In this document: in pieces, positions 33,234 to 42,079 of the stretch
Layout of the letters: every line of letters begins with the position of its first letter
Position numbering within the stretch: position 1 is the stretch's first letter
From: Janthinobacterium lividum
GTDB lineage: Bacteria; Pseudomonadota; Gammaproteobacteria; Burkholderiales; Burkholderiaceae_D
Direction of reading: 5' to 3'
Assembly: GCF_011601275.1 (NCBI RefSeq)
Contig: NZ_JAAOLY010000027.1
Location: 1 to 54,871 of the forward strand
DNA length: 54,871 nt
Program-made: the position numbers and the translations under genes
Notes under the pieces: generated by a model
Database searches by the model: none
What the model was told of the DNA's origin: nothing
The model's input: only the letters and a program-made list of their open reading frames with translations

Positions 33234-33872
33234 ATGCCTTCCTTCCCGATGCCTTTCCCGCAGTTGATCGTTCCACCTGAGCCCACCCAGGCGCGCAGCA
33301 AGCTGGCCTTCGAGCGTCTGCTGCTGGTGGGAGAACAGTTGCTGGCGGAAAACCGTTTCGACGAGATCGGCGTGGCCGACCTGGCCAAGCTGGCGGAAAC
33401 CTCGGTGGGGACGTTTTACCGTCTGTTGGGCGACAAGGACACGCTGAGCCGCTTGCTGCTGCAGCGCTTTTTTTCCGACATGGTGGAAAAGGTCGAGACC
33501 CTGACGGAGCTGCGCCAGTGGGAAGGGCGCAGCCTGGAAGAGTTCATTCGCGCCATGGTGGCCATGTTCGTGGCCGTCAACATGGGCCGGCGCGGCGTGC
33601 TGCGCGCCTTGATCACGCGCTGCTCGCAGGATGCGCAGTTCCGCGACAAGGTGCACCAGATCAATCATTTGATCTCGCAGCGCACGGTGGCCGTGCTGGC
33701 CAGCAAGTCGTCCAGCATCCGCCATCCGAACCCCACGCAGGCGATGATGGTAGTGCCGCCCGTGCTGCTGGGTATCCTGAACCAGCACGTGTTGTCGGGC
33801 TCGCTGTCCTTTTTGTCGGCGGCCGCGCTGGAAGATGAGCTGGTGCGTGTTGCTTTAAATTACCTGACTTGA
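33234..33872 (+). CDS. TetR/AcrR-family transcriptional regulator
   Basis: 212 aa. The helix-turn-helix lies at ~35-65 (FDEIGVADLAKLAETSVGTFYRLLGDKD), followed by a helical ligand-binding part. Directly downstream is an alpha/beta hydrolase gene whose core promoter contains a perfect inverted repeat (33898-33913), the likely operator. ATG at 33234 with an alternative at 33249. Its ligand is unknown; the neighbouring hydrolase, receptor and esterase point to uptake and degradation of an ester-type compound, an inference. Confidence 0.85.
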   Translation: MPSFPMPFPQLIVPPEPTQARSKLAFERLLLVGEQLLAENRFDEIGVADLAKLAETSVGTFYRLLGDKDTLSRLLLQRFFSDMVEKVETLTELRQWEGRSLEEFIRAMVAMFVAVNMGRRGVLRALITRCSQDAQFRDKVHQINHLISQRTVAVLASKSSSIRHPNPTQAMMVVPPVLLGILNQHVLSGSLSFLSAAALEDELVRVALNYLT

Positions 33873-33890
33873 GATATTTCGCGATTTAAC

Positions 33891-33919
33891 TTGAAATCGG
33901 AATTCGGATTCCGTATTAT
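33891..33919 (+). promoter_or_regulatory. Promoter with embedded operator for the alpha/beta hydrolase gene
   Basis: TTGAAA (33891-33896), 17 bp, TATTAT (33914-33919); the spacer is itself a palindrome, CGGAAT-tcgg-ATTCCG (33898-33913). A repressor there would block RNA polymerase. The TetR gene just upstream is the natural candidate. Confidence 0.75.
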
Positions 33920-33988
33920 GTTTTCCAACAGCAGGAAAACAGATTCCTGCACCTGAACACAAAGCATGTTCAACAGCAAGGAGACAGA

Positions 33989-34798
33989 ATGCGGCGTCAC
34001 ACGACATCCGATGTTCCATTGCATTACCTCGACCTGGGCAAGGGGCAGGGCGATGCCGCGCAGCCAGAGCCCATCTTCTTGCTGCACGGCCTCGGTTCCT
34101 GCGCCGAAGACTGGCGCCCGCAAATCGACGCCCTCGGCAGCAGCTACCGCCTGATCGTGCCCGACCTGCGCGGCCATGGCCGCAGTCCCGCGCCAAACGG
34201 CGACTGGCAGATCGGCGACTTCGCCAACGACCTCTTCAACCTGATGGACCAGCTCGACGTGCCGCGCGCGCACATCGTCGGTTTTTCCCTGGGCGGCATG
34301 GTGGGCCTGGAAATGGCCAACCGCGCGCCGGGCAGGGTGGCCGGTTTGTGCCTGATCAATTCCCAGCCGTTCCAGGGTCGCAAGCCGGCCGCGCTGCTGT
34401 TTGCCTACTGGCTGCGCCGCACGGTGATCGCTACCTTCGGCCTGAAGGCCATGGGCAAGATCATCGGCAAGAAACTGTTTCCCGATCCTGCCCAGCATGC
34501 CCTCGTCGAGCGCTTCGCCACGCAGATGGCGGGCATGGACAAGCGCGCCTACCTGGCTGCGCTGGACGCCATTTTCCACTGGGATATCGACATTCATTTC
34601 CAGGCCCTGGCCATGCCCGTCTTCATCATGGCGGCCGACCAGGATTACACGCCCGTCGCCAGCAAGCGGGCCTTTGCCGCACAGTTTCAGCAGTGCGAGA
34701 TCGAGATTATCGCGAACTCGCGCCACGCCACGCCCTTGGACCAGGCGCAGCGTGTGAATACCTTGTTGCAGTCCTTCCTCGCCACACATTCAAAATAA
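33989..34798 (+). CDS. Alpha/beta hydrolase
   Basis: 269 aa with HGLGSCAEDWRPQ at the oxyanion region, the nucleophile elbow GFSLGGMVG (~residues 96-104, Ser), an acid in AADQDYTP (~215) and a histidine in ANSRHATPLDQ (~240). These match small-molecule esterases and lipases of the general alpha/beta hydrolase family; substrate unknown. The ATG has AAGGAG eight bases upstream. It is preceded by a TetR gene and a palindromic promoter and followed by a TonB receptor. Confidence 0.88.
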   Translation: MRRHTTSDVPLHYLDLGKGQGDAAQPEPIFLLHGLGSCAEDWRPQIDALGSSYRLIVPDLRGHGRSPAPNGDWQIGDFANDLFNLMDQLDVPRAHIVGFSLGGMVGLEMANRAPGRVAGLCLINSQPFQGRKPAALLFAYWLRRTVIATFGLKAMGKIIGKKLFPDPAQHALVERFATQMAGMDKRAYLAALDAIFHWDIDIHFQALAMPVFIMAADQDYTPVASKRAFAAQFQQCEIEIIANSRHATPLDQAQRVNTLLQSFLATHSK

Positions 34799-34945
34799 AC
34801 AGGCCACTCGCCGCACGGGCCGAGGGTCGGAACACAGTCATCGCAGGGCAGGTGCACGCTTTCGCGCGCGGGTACCGTTACGTCTTGCGATTCTGAAATC
34901 CGGCCGTCTTCCCTGGTGGCAAGCAAGCCTGACATTGGAGACGCT

Positions 34946-37150
34946 ATGAAACTTGCTTTGACATTATTGCCCGCCGCCCTCGCCGTTGCCGGCGCCTTTG
35001 CCACCCAGGCCCACGCGCAGGAAGCCGCCCCCGTTGCCGCCAGCACTGCCCAGGACGCCAGCGATGCGAAAGAACGCATGGAAACCGTAACGGTCTCTGC
35101 CCGCCGCCGCGAAGAGCGCCTGCAGGACGTGCCGCTGGCCGTCACGGCGTTTTCCGCCAAGGCGCTGGAACGGGCGAATATCCAGAACCTGGCCGACCTG
35201 CAGGAGCGCGTGCCGAACCTGACCGTGTACGCCTCGCGCGGCACCAACACCACCCTGACGGCGTTTATTCGCGGCGTGGGCCAGGCCGATCCCGTCTGGG
35301 GCGTGGACCCGGGCGTGGGCATTTATTTTGACGATGTCTACATGGCCCGGCCGCAAGGCGCGCTGCTTGACGTGTTCGACGTGCAGCGCATCGAAGTGCT
35401 GCGCGGCCCGCAAGGCACCTTGTATGGCAAGAACACCATCGGCGGCGCCATCAAGTACATCTCGCGCCCCTTGGCAAAGGAAAACGGCGCCTCGGCGGAA
35501 GTGGGCCTCGGTAATTACAAGCAGCGTAACTTCAAGGCCGCCTTCAACCTGGCCAACGAGAGCGGCACCTGGCGCGCGCGCCTGGCCGCCGCCAAGCTGG
35601 ACCGCGACGGCTTCGGCCGCAACACGTATAACGGCGAACAGGTCAGCGACCAGGACAGCACGGCCGCGCGCCTGTCCGTCGGCTACTTCCCGCAGGACAT
35701 TCCACTCACCGTCGTGCTGAGCCTGGACGCCACCGATGACAAATCGGGCGTGCGCGGTTTCCAGCGCATGGGCGTGAGCGCCTTCGATCCGCTCAAGCGG
35801 CCCGCCAGCACGGATGCGTATGACATCCAGAGCGGCATGCCGGACAACAATTTCACGCACAACCGGGGCGGCTCGCTGGTGGCCAACTACACGCTCTCGA
35901 ACGACTGGTCCGTCAAAGTGATCGGCGCCAAGCGGCGCAGCACGTCCGAGCAAACCATCGACTTCGACGGCTTGCCGCTGCCCATCGCCGACGTCTTCGG
36001 CGACTCGCGCGACGAACAGAAAAGCCTGGAATTGCAGGCATCCTACAGCGGCGACTATGGCGCCGGCGTGATCGGCCTGTACCGCTTCGAAGGCACGGCG
36101 GGCGGCGGCATCTACAACAACTTCCTGGGACGCCAGTTCACGGCCGCCGTCAGCACGGTGGAGACGGACAGCACGGCGCTGTACACGGACTGGACCTGGC
36201 CGCTGGGCAAGGTGTGGAGCATCAATGCGGGCTTGCGCCATACGCGCGAGGAAAAGCGCGCCATCGTGCTGAACCGCGCTTTTGCCGACGTGGGCTTTAC
36301 GCGGCCCATCCAGACGGCGGCCGATTTCGACAAGTCGCTCTCCGTCAGCAATACCTCGCCGAAGTTGTCCGTGCGCTATGAAGCGTCGAAGACGACGAAT
36401 TTCTACAGCAACCTGTCGCGCGGTTTCAAGTCGGGCGGCTACAACGTGCGCGCCAACAACCTGGTGGTGCCCGATTCCGCGCGGCCGTACAAGGATGAAA
36501 AACTCGACGCGCTGGAAGTGGGCATGAAGTACGCGGCGCCGGACGACACCTTCGACGCCAACGTGGCCCTGTTCTACAACCGCTACAAGGATATCCAGCT
36601 GTCCGTCTTTACCAGCTATGTGCAGCCGGGCGGCGTGCCGGGCTTCTATGGCGACTTCACGAATGCGGGCAAGGCAACCGTGAAAGGCGCCGAGTTCGAA
36701 TTCTCATGGCGGCCCAACCGCCAGTGGGAAGTCAACGGTTTCCTCGCCCTGCTCAATGCCCGCTACGACGAGTTCATGAGCGGTGGCAAGAATATCGCGG
36801 ACACGCAAAAGTTCAGCAATACGCCTGCCCGGCAAGTGGGGCTGAACCTGACGCGCACGGACCGCGACGTCTTCGGCGGCGCCCTGCGCAGCCTGGTCGG
36901 CTATGGCTACCGCAGCAAGGTGTACCCGACCACGGACTTGAGCGAAACCCTGGCGCAGGGCGGCTACAGCCTGTGGACGGCTGGCGTTGTGTGGGAAGCG
37001 CCGAAGAACTGGACCTTCAGTCTGCACGGCAGCAACCTGGGCAATAAACGCTACCGTACGGATGGCTATAACATTCCCGCCGTGTTCATCCTCGACGGTT
37101 TCTATGGCCCGCCGCGCCAGATCATCGCCAAGGCAGGGTACAAGTTTTAA
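34946..37150 (+). CDS. TonB-dependent outer-membrane receptor
   Basis: 734 aa. A signal peptide (LALTLLPAALAVAGAFATQA) is followed by the TonB-box region ERMETVTVSARRREERLQDV, a plug (VLRGPQGTLYGKNTIGGAI) and a 22-strand barrel ending in KAGYKF. No STN domain, so it does not signal to a sigma factor. The plug type (iron-complex outer-membrane receptors of the 'RREERLQDVP' kind) is often used for non-siderophore ligands such as sugars, lipids or aromatic compounds. ATG at 34946 with GGAG six bases upstream. It follows the regulated hydrolase and precedes the esterase gene, perhaps one uptake-degradation module. Confidence 0.88.
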   Translation: MKLALTLLPAALAVAGAFATQAHAQEAAPVAASTAQDASDAKERMETVTVSARRREERLQDVPLAVTAFSAKALERANIQNLADLQERVPNLTVYASRGTNTTLTAFIRGVGQADPVWGVDPGVGIYFDDVYMARPQGALLDVFDVQRIEVLRGPQGTLYGKNTIGGAIKYISRPLAKENGASAEVGLGNYKQRNFKAAFNLANESGTWRARLAAAKLDRDGFGRNTYNGEQVSDQDSTAARLSVGYFPQDIPLTVVLSLDATDDKSGVRGFQRMGVSAFDPLKRPASTDAYDIQSGMPDNNFTHNRGGSLVANYTLSNDWSVKVIGAKRRSTSEQTIDFDGLPLPIADVFGDSRDEQKSLELQASYSGDYGAGVIGLYRFEGTAGGGIYNNFLGRQFTAAVSTVETDSTALYTDWTWPLGKVWSINAGLRHTREEKRAIVLNRAFADVGFTRPIQTAADFDKSLSVSNTSPKLSVRYEASKTTNFYSNLSRGFKSGGYNVRANNLVVPDSARPYKDEKLDALEVGMKYAAPDDTFDANVALFYNRYKDIQLSVFTSYVQPGGVPGFYGDFTNAGKATVKGAEFEFSWRPNRQWEVNGFLALLNARYDEFMSGGKNIADTQKFSNTPARQVGLNLTRTDRDVFGGALRSLVGYGYRSKVYPTTDLSETLAQGGYSLWTAGVVWEAPKNWTFSLHGSNLGNKRYRTDGYNIPAVFILDGFYGPPRQIIAKAGYKF

Positions 37151-37234
37151 GGAGTTGTAGAAGTGCCGGTTTGACGGGCGTCAAGCCGGTTCGTTGTCGC
37201 TGTTTTCGTCGTTAATAATAATCAGGAGACTGGC

Positions 37235-38230
37235 ATGGCACATCTGAATCAGCAACTGCGTCATTTATTTTCTGCACTCATCGCCGCCTGCGGCTTGCTG
37301 GCCGCGCTGCCGGCCTCTGCCGGGCAGTGGGACTTCGGCCTGTACGCGAGCCTGTGGGGCTCGCGTGAATACCAGGTCTGGCTACCGAGCAACTATAACG
37401 CCAACACGCCGCTGCCCGTCGTGCTGATGCTGCACGGCTGCGGTTCCGAGCCCAACAGCATGGCTGCCGTCAGCCGCTACAACCAGCTGGCCGACAGCGA
37501 ACATTTCATCGTCGTCTATCCGCGTCAGAACGTCACGGCCAACCCCATGCGCTGCTGGAATTTCATGCTGCCGCTGAACCAGGAGCGCGGCACGGGCGAA
37601 CCAGCCGTGCTGATGGGCATCTTGGACAAGGTCAAGAATAACTACGCGGTGCAGGACAGCCGCGTGTATGTAACGGGCATTTCGGCCGGCGGGGCCATGG
37701 CCTCCATCCTGGCCGCCTGCTACTCGGATGTGTTCGCCGCCGTGATGGTGCATTCGGGTGGCATGTACAAGGGCGCCACCGGCATGATCACGGCCGCCGA
37801 TTCGCTCTTCAACGGCAGCTCGTTCGATCCCAAGGTGCGCGGCAAGGATGCCTGGCGCTGCTCCGGTTCGCCGCGCCGGCTGATACCGACGATGGTGTTC
37901 CATGGCACTTCCGATATCGTCGTCAACCCGGTCAATGGCGAACAGACCATCGAGCAATTCCTGCAGACCAGCGATTACGGCGACGATGGCCTCGACAACG
38001 ACAGCGTGCGCTACCGTGCCGACAGCATCGTTCGCCAGACGGTGCCGTACGGCCGCAGCTATTCCATCGACACCTACTTGCACAACGGCGCCGTCATCGC
38101 GCAAAAGTACACGGTCGAGGGCATGAACCACGCGTGGAGCGGCGGTCCTCCCGGCTGGCCCTTCAGCGATGAACTGGGCCCGGACGCCACCGTGATCAGC
38201 TGGAATTTCTTCAAGCAATACCAGCGCTGA
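37235..38230 (+). CDS. Secreted PHB-depolymerase-family esterase
   Basis: 331 aa. A signal peptide (LIAACGLLAALPASAG) is followed by an esterase domain: LMLHGCGSEPNSM (~residues 64-76), the lipase box TGISAGGAMAS (~147-157) with the catalytic Ser, an acid in HGTSDIVVNP (~225) and a histidine in EGMNHAWSGG (~292). It belongs to the poly(3-hydroxybutyrate) depolymerase/LpqC-type esterases that cleave polyester or feruloyl esters outside the cell. AGGAG precedes the ATG. It has its own terminator. The TonB receptor immediately upstream may import its products. Confidence 0.85.
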   Translation: MAHLNQQLRHLFSALIAACGLLAALPASAGQWDFGLYASLWGSREYQVWLPSNYNANTPLPVVLMLHGCGSEPNSMAAVSRYNQLADSEHFIVVYPRQNVTANPMRCWNFMLPLNQERGTGEPAVLMGILDKVKNNYAVQDSRVYVTGISAGGAMASILAACYSDVFAAVMVHSGGMYKGATGMITAADSLFNGSSFDPKVRGKDAWRCSGSPRRLIPTMVFHGTSDIVVNPVNGEQTIEQFLQTSDYGDDGLDNDSVRYRADSIVRQTVPYGRSYSIDTYLHNGAVIAQKYTVEGMNHAWSGGPPGWPFSDELGPDATVISWNFFKQYQR

Positions 38231-38257
38231 TGGCGTGAGGGAATTGGCAGCTTGTAC

Positions 38258-38287
38258 AATGGGGCGCAGCGATTGCGCCCCATTTTC
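38258..38287 (+). terminator. Terminator of the esterase gene
   Basis: AATGGGGCGCA-gcgat-TGCGCCCCATT followed by TT-rich bases (CTTG) on the plus strand, ~30 bases after the stop. Confidence 0.8.
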
Positions 38288-38305
38288 TTGCCTGTGAAAG
38301 ATCCC

Positions 38306-39184
38306 ATGCCTGCTTGCCGTTTGCTGTCCTGTCTTGGCGCTGCTTTGCTATCCGCTGTATTGCTGTCCGCCTGCACCAGCACCGGCCCGTCCGCACCATC
38401 GCCTGCCTATACGCAAGCGTTCGAGCGTGCCGCCCAGCAAGACAGCATGCGTAGCGAATGCGACTGGAGCGTGCGCTATGCGCCCGTCGCACCGGCAGAC
38501 GCCAGCGTGGCGCAATTGCAAGCCGTCGCCACGGCGCGCCTGGCGGCCCTGCAGCTGGCGCCCGTCTGGCGCTTGGCCATGCCCGGCAGCGAAGCGCGCG
38601 CCTTCAGCGATTCGGAAGAGGACCGCGCCGGGCTGCAATTGTTGCTCAGCATCGTCTTGCCGGCCATGGAGCGCTACCTGGCCGGCGTTTTCGCGCGCAC
38701 GGGCTTGCGCCACGTCGTGCTGGTGAAAGACTTGAGCGTGGACGGCCAGCGCCGCCTGGCCATGCCGGCGCCGGAAATCGACAGCGTCGTCTATGCCGAC
38801 AACCTGCTGGCCGCGCTGTGTCCATCCGGCATGGAGCTGCGCGTGCACCACGAGTATTACCACTTCATCGAATACCGCCTGTTCAACGATTTCTATTACC
38901 GCGACCCCGCCTGGCTGGCCCTGAACCCGCCCGCCACCGCTTACGGCCAGGGCGGCGCCACGGCCTACGGCAAGGGCTTCCAGAACCTCGGCCACCCGCA
39001 GCCTGGCCTCGTCAGCCTGTACGCGGCCTACGGCCCCGAGGAAGACAAGGCGGAGGTGTTCGGCTGGATGATGACGCCCGCCTACACCTTGCGCCTGCAG
39101 CACTGGACTGCGTTTGATCCCGCCTTGCTGGCCAAGCGGCAAAGCTTGAGGGAAGTACTGGGGACCCTGGCGGATTCTTACTAA
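38306..39184 (+). CDS. Lipoprotein with HExxH zinc-metallopeptidase motif
   Basis: 292 aa. The lipobox LLSAC (~residues 21-25) directs lipidation. HHEYYHFIEY (~residues 195-204) holds an HExxH motif (HEYYH), the signature of zincin metallopeptidases, and the following residues EYRLFNDFYYRDPAWLALN could contribute the third ligand. No known family was recognised beyond the motif. Because the 5' end of the frame (38252) lacks a ribosome binding site, the ATG at 38306 next to the signal peptide is chosen. Probably a surface or periplasmic protease; target unknown. Confidence 0.6.
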   Translation: MPACRLLSCLGAALLSAVLLSACTSTGPSAPSPAYTQAFERAAQQDSMRSECDWSVRYAPVAPADASVAQLQAVATARLAALQLAPVWRLAMPGSEARAFSDSEEDRAGLQLLLSIVLPAMERYLAGVFARTGLRHVVLVKDLSVDGQRRLAMPAPEIDSVVYADNLLAALCPSGMELRVHHEYYHFIEYRLFNDFYYRDPAWLALNPPATAYGQGGATAYGKGFQNLGHPQPGLVSLYAAYGPEEDKAEVFGWMMTPAYTLRLQHWTAFDPALLAKRQSLREVLGTLADSY

Positions 39185-39265
39185 ATATCAAGTATTTCCC
39201 CACGATCCCGTGGCATTGTCGTTTCTCCAGCTTGATTAAATGCAAGTGCGCATGAGGAGACGGCC

Positions 39266-42061
39266 ATGGACGGTGATGAGTCGATGTTGGGTGGCCAGCG
39301 CCCCTTGCGCTTGCGCCTGGGTGTTTCGCCCAAGGTGCCCGCCGGCGTACTGATACCACAGCGCATCGCCGGCAGAGAGGCCATCTGTGGCGGCATCGAA
39401 TACCGCGTGCTGTGTGTCTCGACGCATGCCGACTTGCCATTGAGCAGTTTGATTGCCTTGCCGGCCGCTATTGACATCGTCACCGACCAGGGGCAGTTGC
39501 GCAGCATCTGCGGCCTCGTCACGCAAGCGAGCGCCGGTGACAGCGATGGCGCGCTGGCCAGCTACCAGCTGGTGCTGACGGATGCCTTCGCCGTCATGGA
39601 AAAACGCTGCAATACGCGCGTCTTCCGGCGCCTGACGGATATCGAGATCGTCAAGACCTTGCTCGATGAATGGATACGCAGCAATACCGTGCTGGCGCAT
39701 GCGTTTCAATATGCATTTGCCGATTTCTTCGAAGCGCAGACATATCCGCAGCGCGAGTTTGTCATGCAGCACAATGAGTCGGATGCAGCCTTTGTGCGGC
39801 GCTTGCTCAAACGCAGTGGCGTCGCCTGGTTTTTCCGTGCGGAGGGCAATACGGATGCACATGCCGAGCCGGCGCATACCCTGGTGCTGTTCAACCATGC
39901 CGACGGCTTGCGAAAAAACATGGCGGACACCGTGCGCTATCACGCGGACCGGACAACGGAAGAACGCGACACCCTCACCTCGTGGAGCGAAGTGCGCAAG
40001 CTGCAGGCGGGCAAGGTAACGCGCCATAGCTGGAATGAAGAACACCCGCGTGCGCGGCCGTTCATGGCTGCCGATGCCTTGGGATGGGGGCAGCAGGGCA
40101 TGCATGGCAATGCCATTGCCGCCACGCTTGATGATTACCGCGTGCTGCCACCGCGCGCGGGCGTGGACCATGAGGCGTTGTGTCAGCTGGGCATGCTGGC
40201 TATGCAGCAACACGATTACGAGAGCCATTGCTTTCACGCCGAAGGCAGCGTACGCGACCTGTGTCCGGGTGAATACTTTACTCTGGCCGAGCACCCCGAC
40301 ATCGACGCCTTGCCAGCGGTCGAGCGCGATTTTGTCGTCACGTCGCTGCAGGTGGCGGCGCAAAATAACTTGCCCAGGGAGCTAGCCGCCAGGGTGGCAC
40401 GCCTGTTTGCGCGCAACCGTTGGCTGGACGATGAGGGCGTGCACAAGCAGCGCGATCTGGCGGCCGAAGTGGACGGCGGCCCCTTGCGCATGCGTATTGA
40501 AGTGTCTGTCGTGCGGCGCGGCGCGCCCATCGTTCCGGCCTACGACACACGCATCGACCTGCCGCCAGTTACCATGCAAAGCGCCGTGGTGGTGGGGCCG
40601 GCCAATGAGGAAGTCCATTGCGATGCGATGGGTCGTGTCAAGGTACGCTTCCCCGCCACGCGCAAGGTGGACCACGAGCATGCCGACGGCACGGGCGCTT
40701 CCGACACCGATGCTGATTCGGCCTGGGTAAGAGTCGCATCGAGCTGGGCGGGAAGCGGACCTGGCAGCATGCAGCAGTGCGGCTATCTGGGCTTGCCGCG
40801 CGTGGGCAGCGAAGTCCTGTTGGCTTTCCTCGGCGGCGACCCGGACCGGCCCATCATCGTGGGACAGCTGTACAACCACAGTGCGTTGCCGATCGCATTG
40901 AGCAAAGCGGGCGACTTGCCCGGCAACCGTTACTTGTCCGGCATCAAGAGCCGCGAAATCAAGGGCACGCGTGCCAATCAGCTGCGCTTTGACGATGTCC
41001 ATGGACAAATCAACACCCAGCTTGCCAGTGATCATGGTTCCACCCAGCTCAACCTGGGCTGGCTGACGCAGGACCGGCGCAATGGCCAAGGCACAGCGCG
41101 CGGCGAGGGGGCCGAGCTGCGCACCGATGAGCAGTTGGCAATGCGGGCCGGCAAGGGCATGCTGATTTCAGCCTGGAAGCGCCTGAATGGCGACGGTGGG
41201 CACATGGCGCGCAGCGAATATCTGGGCCTGATGGAAAATTGCCTGGAACTGTTTCGCTCGCTGGGCAGGTATGCGGCCACGCACCAGGCGCTGGAGCAGG
41301 ATGAGCAGGCGCAGCAGGCATTGCAACACAGCATGAAAGGCTGGGAAGGCGGCAGCAATACGGAACCGCGTGCCGAATTGGGCGGTGCCGCGGCGATTGC
41401 CGTCACGGCGCCCGCCGGCATCAGCTTTGCCAGTTCAAAGGCCATCGTCAGCTATGCCGCCGGCAGCGTCGATACGGTGGCGCAGCAGCACCTGCAGGCG
41501 GTGGCAGGCCAGCGTTACAGCGTGAACGCGGGCAAGGGCATCTCGCTGTTTTCGCACGCGGATGGCATCCGCGCCATCGCCCATCATGGCAAGTTCCTGC
41601 TGCAAAGCCAGCATGACAACATGGAACTCAATGCGGGGAAAAACCTGAAGCTGACGGCCAGCGATGGCAAGCTGACGGGCATGGCTGACGAGATCGTATT
41701 GATTTCCAAGCACGGCGCCTTTATCCGTATCGCCGACGGCATCACTTTCGGCAGCAAGTCGCCGCTGAACTTCAATGCGCCCAACTTCGTCTTTAATGAT
41801 CCGCAGAGCATGGCAGTGCAATTGCCAGGTTTTGCCGAAGGCAAGGCCGACCAGCAATTCATTTTTCAGTACGAGGGCGACGACAGTCCCATCGACGGCG
41901 TGCCGCCCGCGCCGCAGCTGGCACCGCTAGCGCACTTTGCCGTGAAGCTGGACGATGGCTCCTCGGCCGATGGCCGCAGCGATGGCGGTGGCAAGACGGA
42001 CGTGCTGGAGCGCGCGGCAATGCATCTTGCCGCTATCGAAGTGATCAACAACAAGGATTGA
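39266..42061 (+). CDS. vgrG: Type VI secretion spike protein VgrG with DUF2345 C-terminus
   Basis: 931 aa. The gp27/gp5-like spike core is recognised by YQLVLTDAFAVMEKRCNTRVF, NTLVL-type base and the gp5 OB fold region (CDAMGRVKVRFPATRK, ~residues 460-475; VRVASSWAGSGPG; ADSAWVRV). The C-terminal ~350 residues match DUF2345 (LTASDGKLTGMADEIVLISKHGAF). It forms the tip of the T6SS needle and carries the effector encoded next. GAGGAG precedes the ATG. First gene of a vgrG-effector-adaptor-PAAR cassette; the structural T6SS genes are not in the window. Confidence 0.93.
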   Translation: MDGDESMLGGQRPLRLRLGVSPKVPAGVLIPQRIAGREAICGGIEYRVLCVSTHADLPLSSLIALPAAIDIVTDQGQLRSICGLVTQASAGDSDGALASYQLVLTDAFAVMEKRCNTRVFRRLTDIEIVKTLLDEWIRSNTVLAHAFQYAFADFFEAQTYPQREFVMQHNESDAAFVRRLLKRSGVAWFFRAEGNTDAHAEPAHTLVLFNHADGLRKNMADTVRYHADRTTEERDTLTSWSEVRKLQAGKVTRHSWNEEHPRARPFMAADALGWGQQGMHGNAIAATLDDYRVLPPRAGVDHEALCQLGMLAMQQHDYESHCFHAEGSVRDLCPGEYFTLAEHPDIDALPAVERDFVVTSLQVAAQNNLPRELAARVARLFARNRWLDDEGVHKQRDLAAEVDGGPLRMRIEVSVVRRGAPIVPAYDTRIDLPPVTMQSAVVVGPANEEVHCDAMGRVKVRFPATRKVDHEHADGTGASDTDADSAWVRVASSWAGSGPGSMQQCGYLGLPRVGSEVLLAFLGGDPDRPIIVGQLYNHSALPIALSKAGDLPGNRYLSGIKSREIKGTRANQLRFDDVHGQINTQLASDHGSTQLNLGWLTQDRRNGQGTARGEGAELRTDEQLAMRAGKGMLISAWKRLNGDGGHMARSEYLGLMENCLELFRSLGRYAATHQALEQDEQAQQALQHSMKGWEGGSNTEPRAELGGAAAIAVTAPAGISFASSKAIVSYAAGSVDTVAQQHLQAVAGQRYSVNAGKGISLFSHADGIRAIAHHGKFLLQSQHDNMELNAGKNLKLTASDGKLTGMADEIVLISKHGAFIRIADGITFGSKSPLNFNAPNFVFNDPQSMAVQLPGFAEGKADQQFIFQYEGDDSPIDGVPPAPQLAPLAHFAVKLDDGSSADGRSDGGGKTDVLERAAMHLAAIEVINNKD

Positions 42062-42079
42062 TGACGCCAGGAGAGTGCG

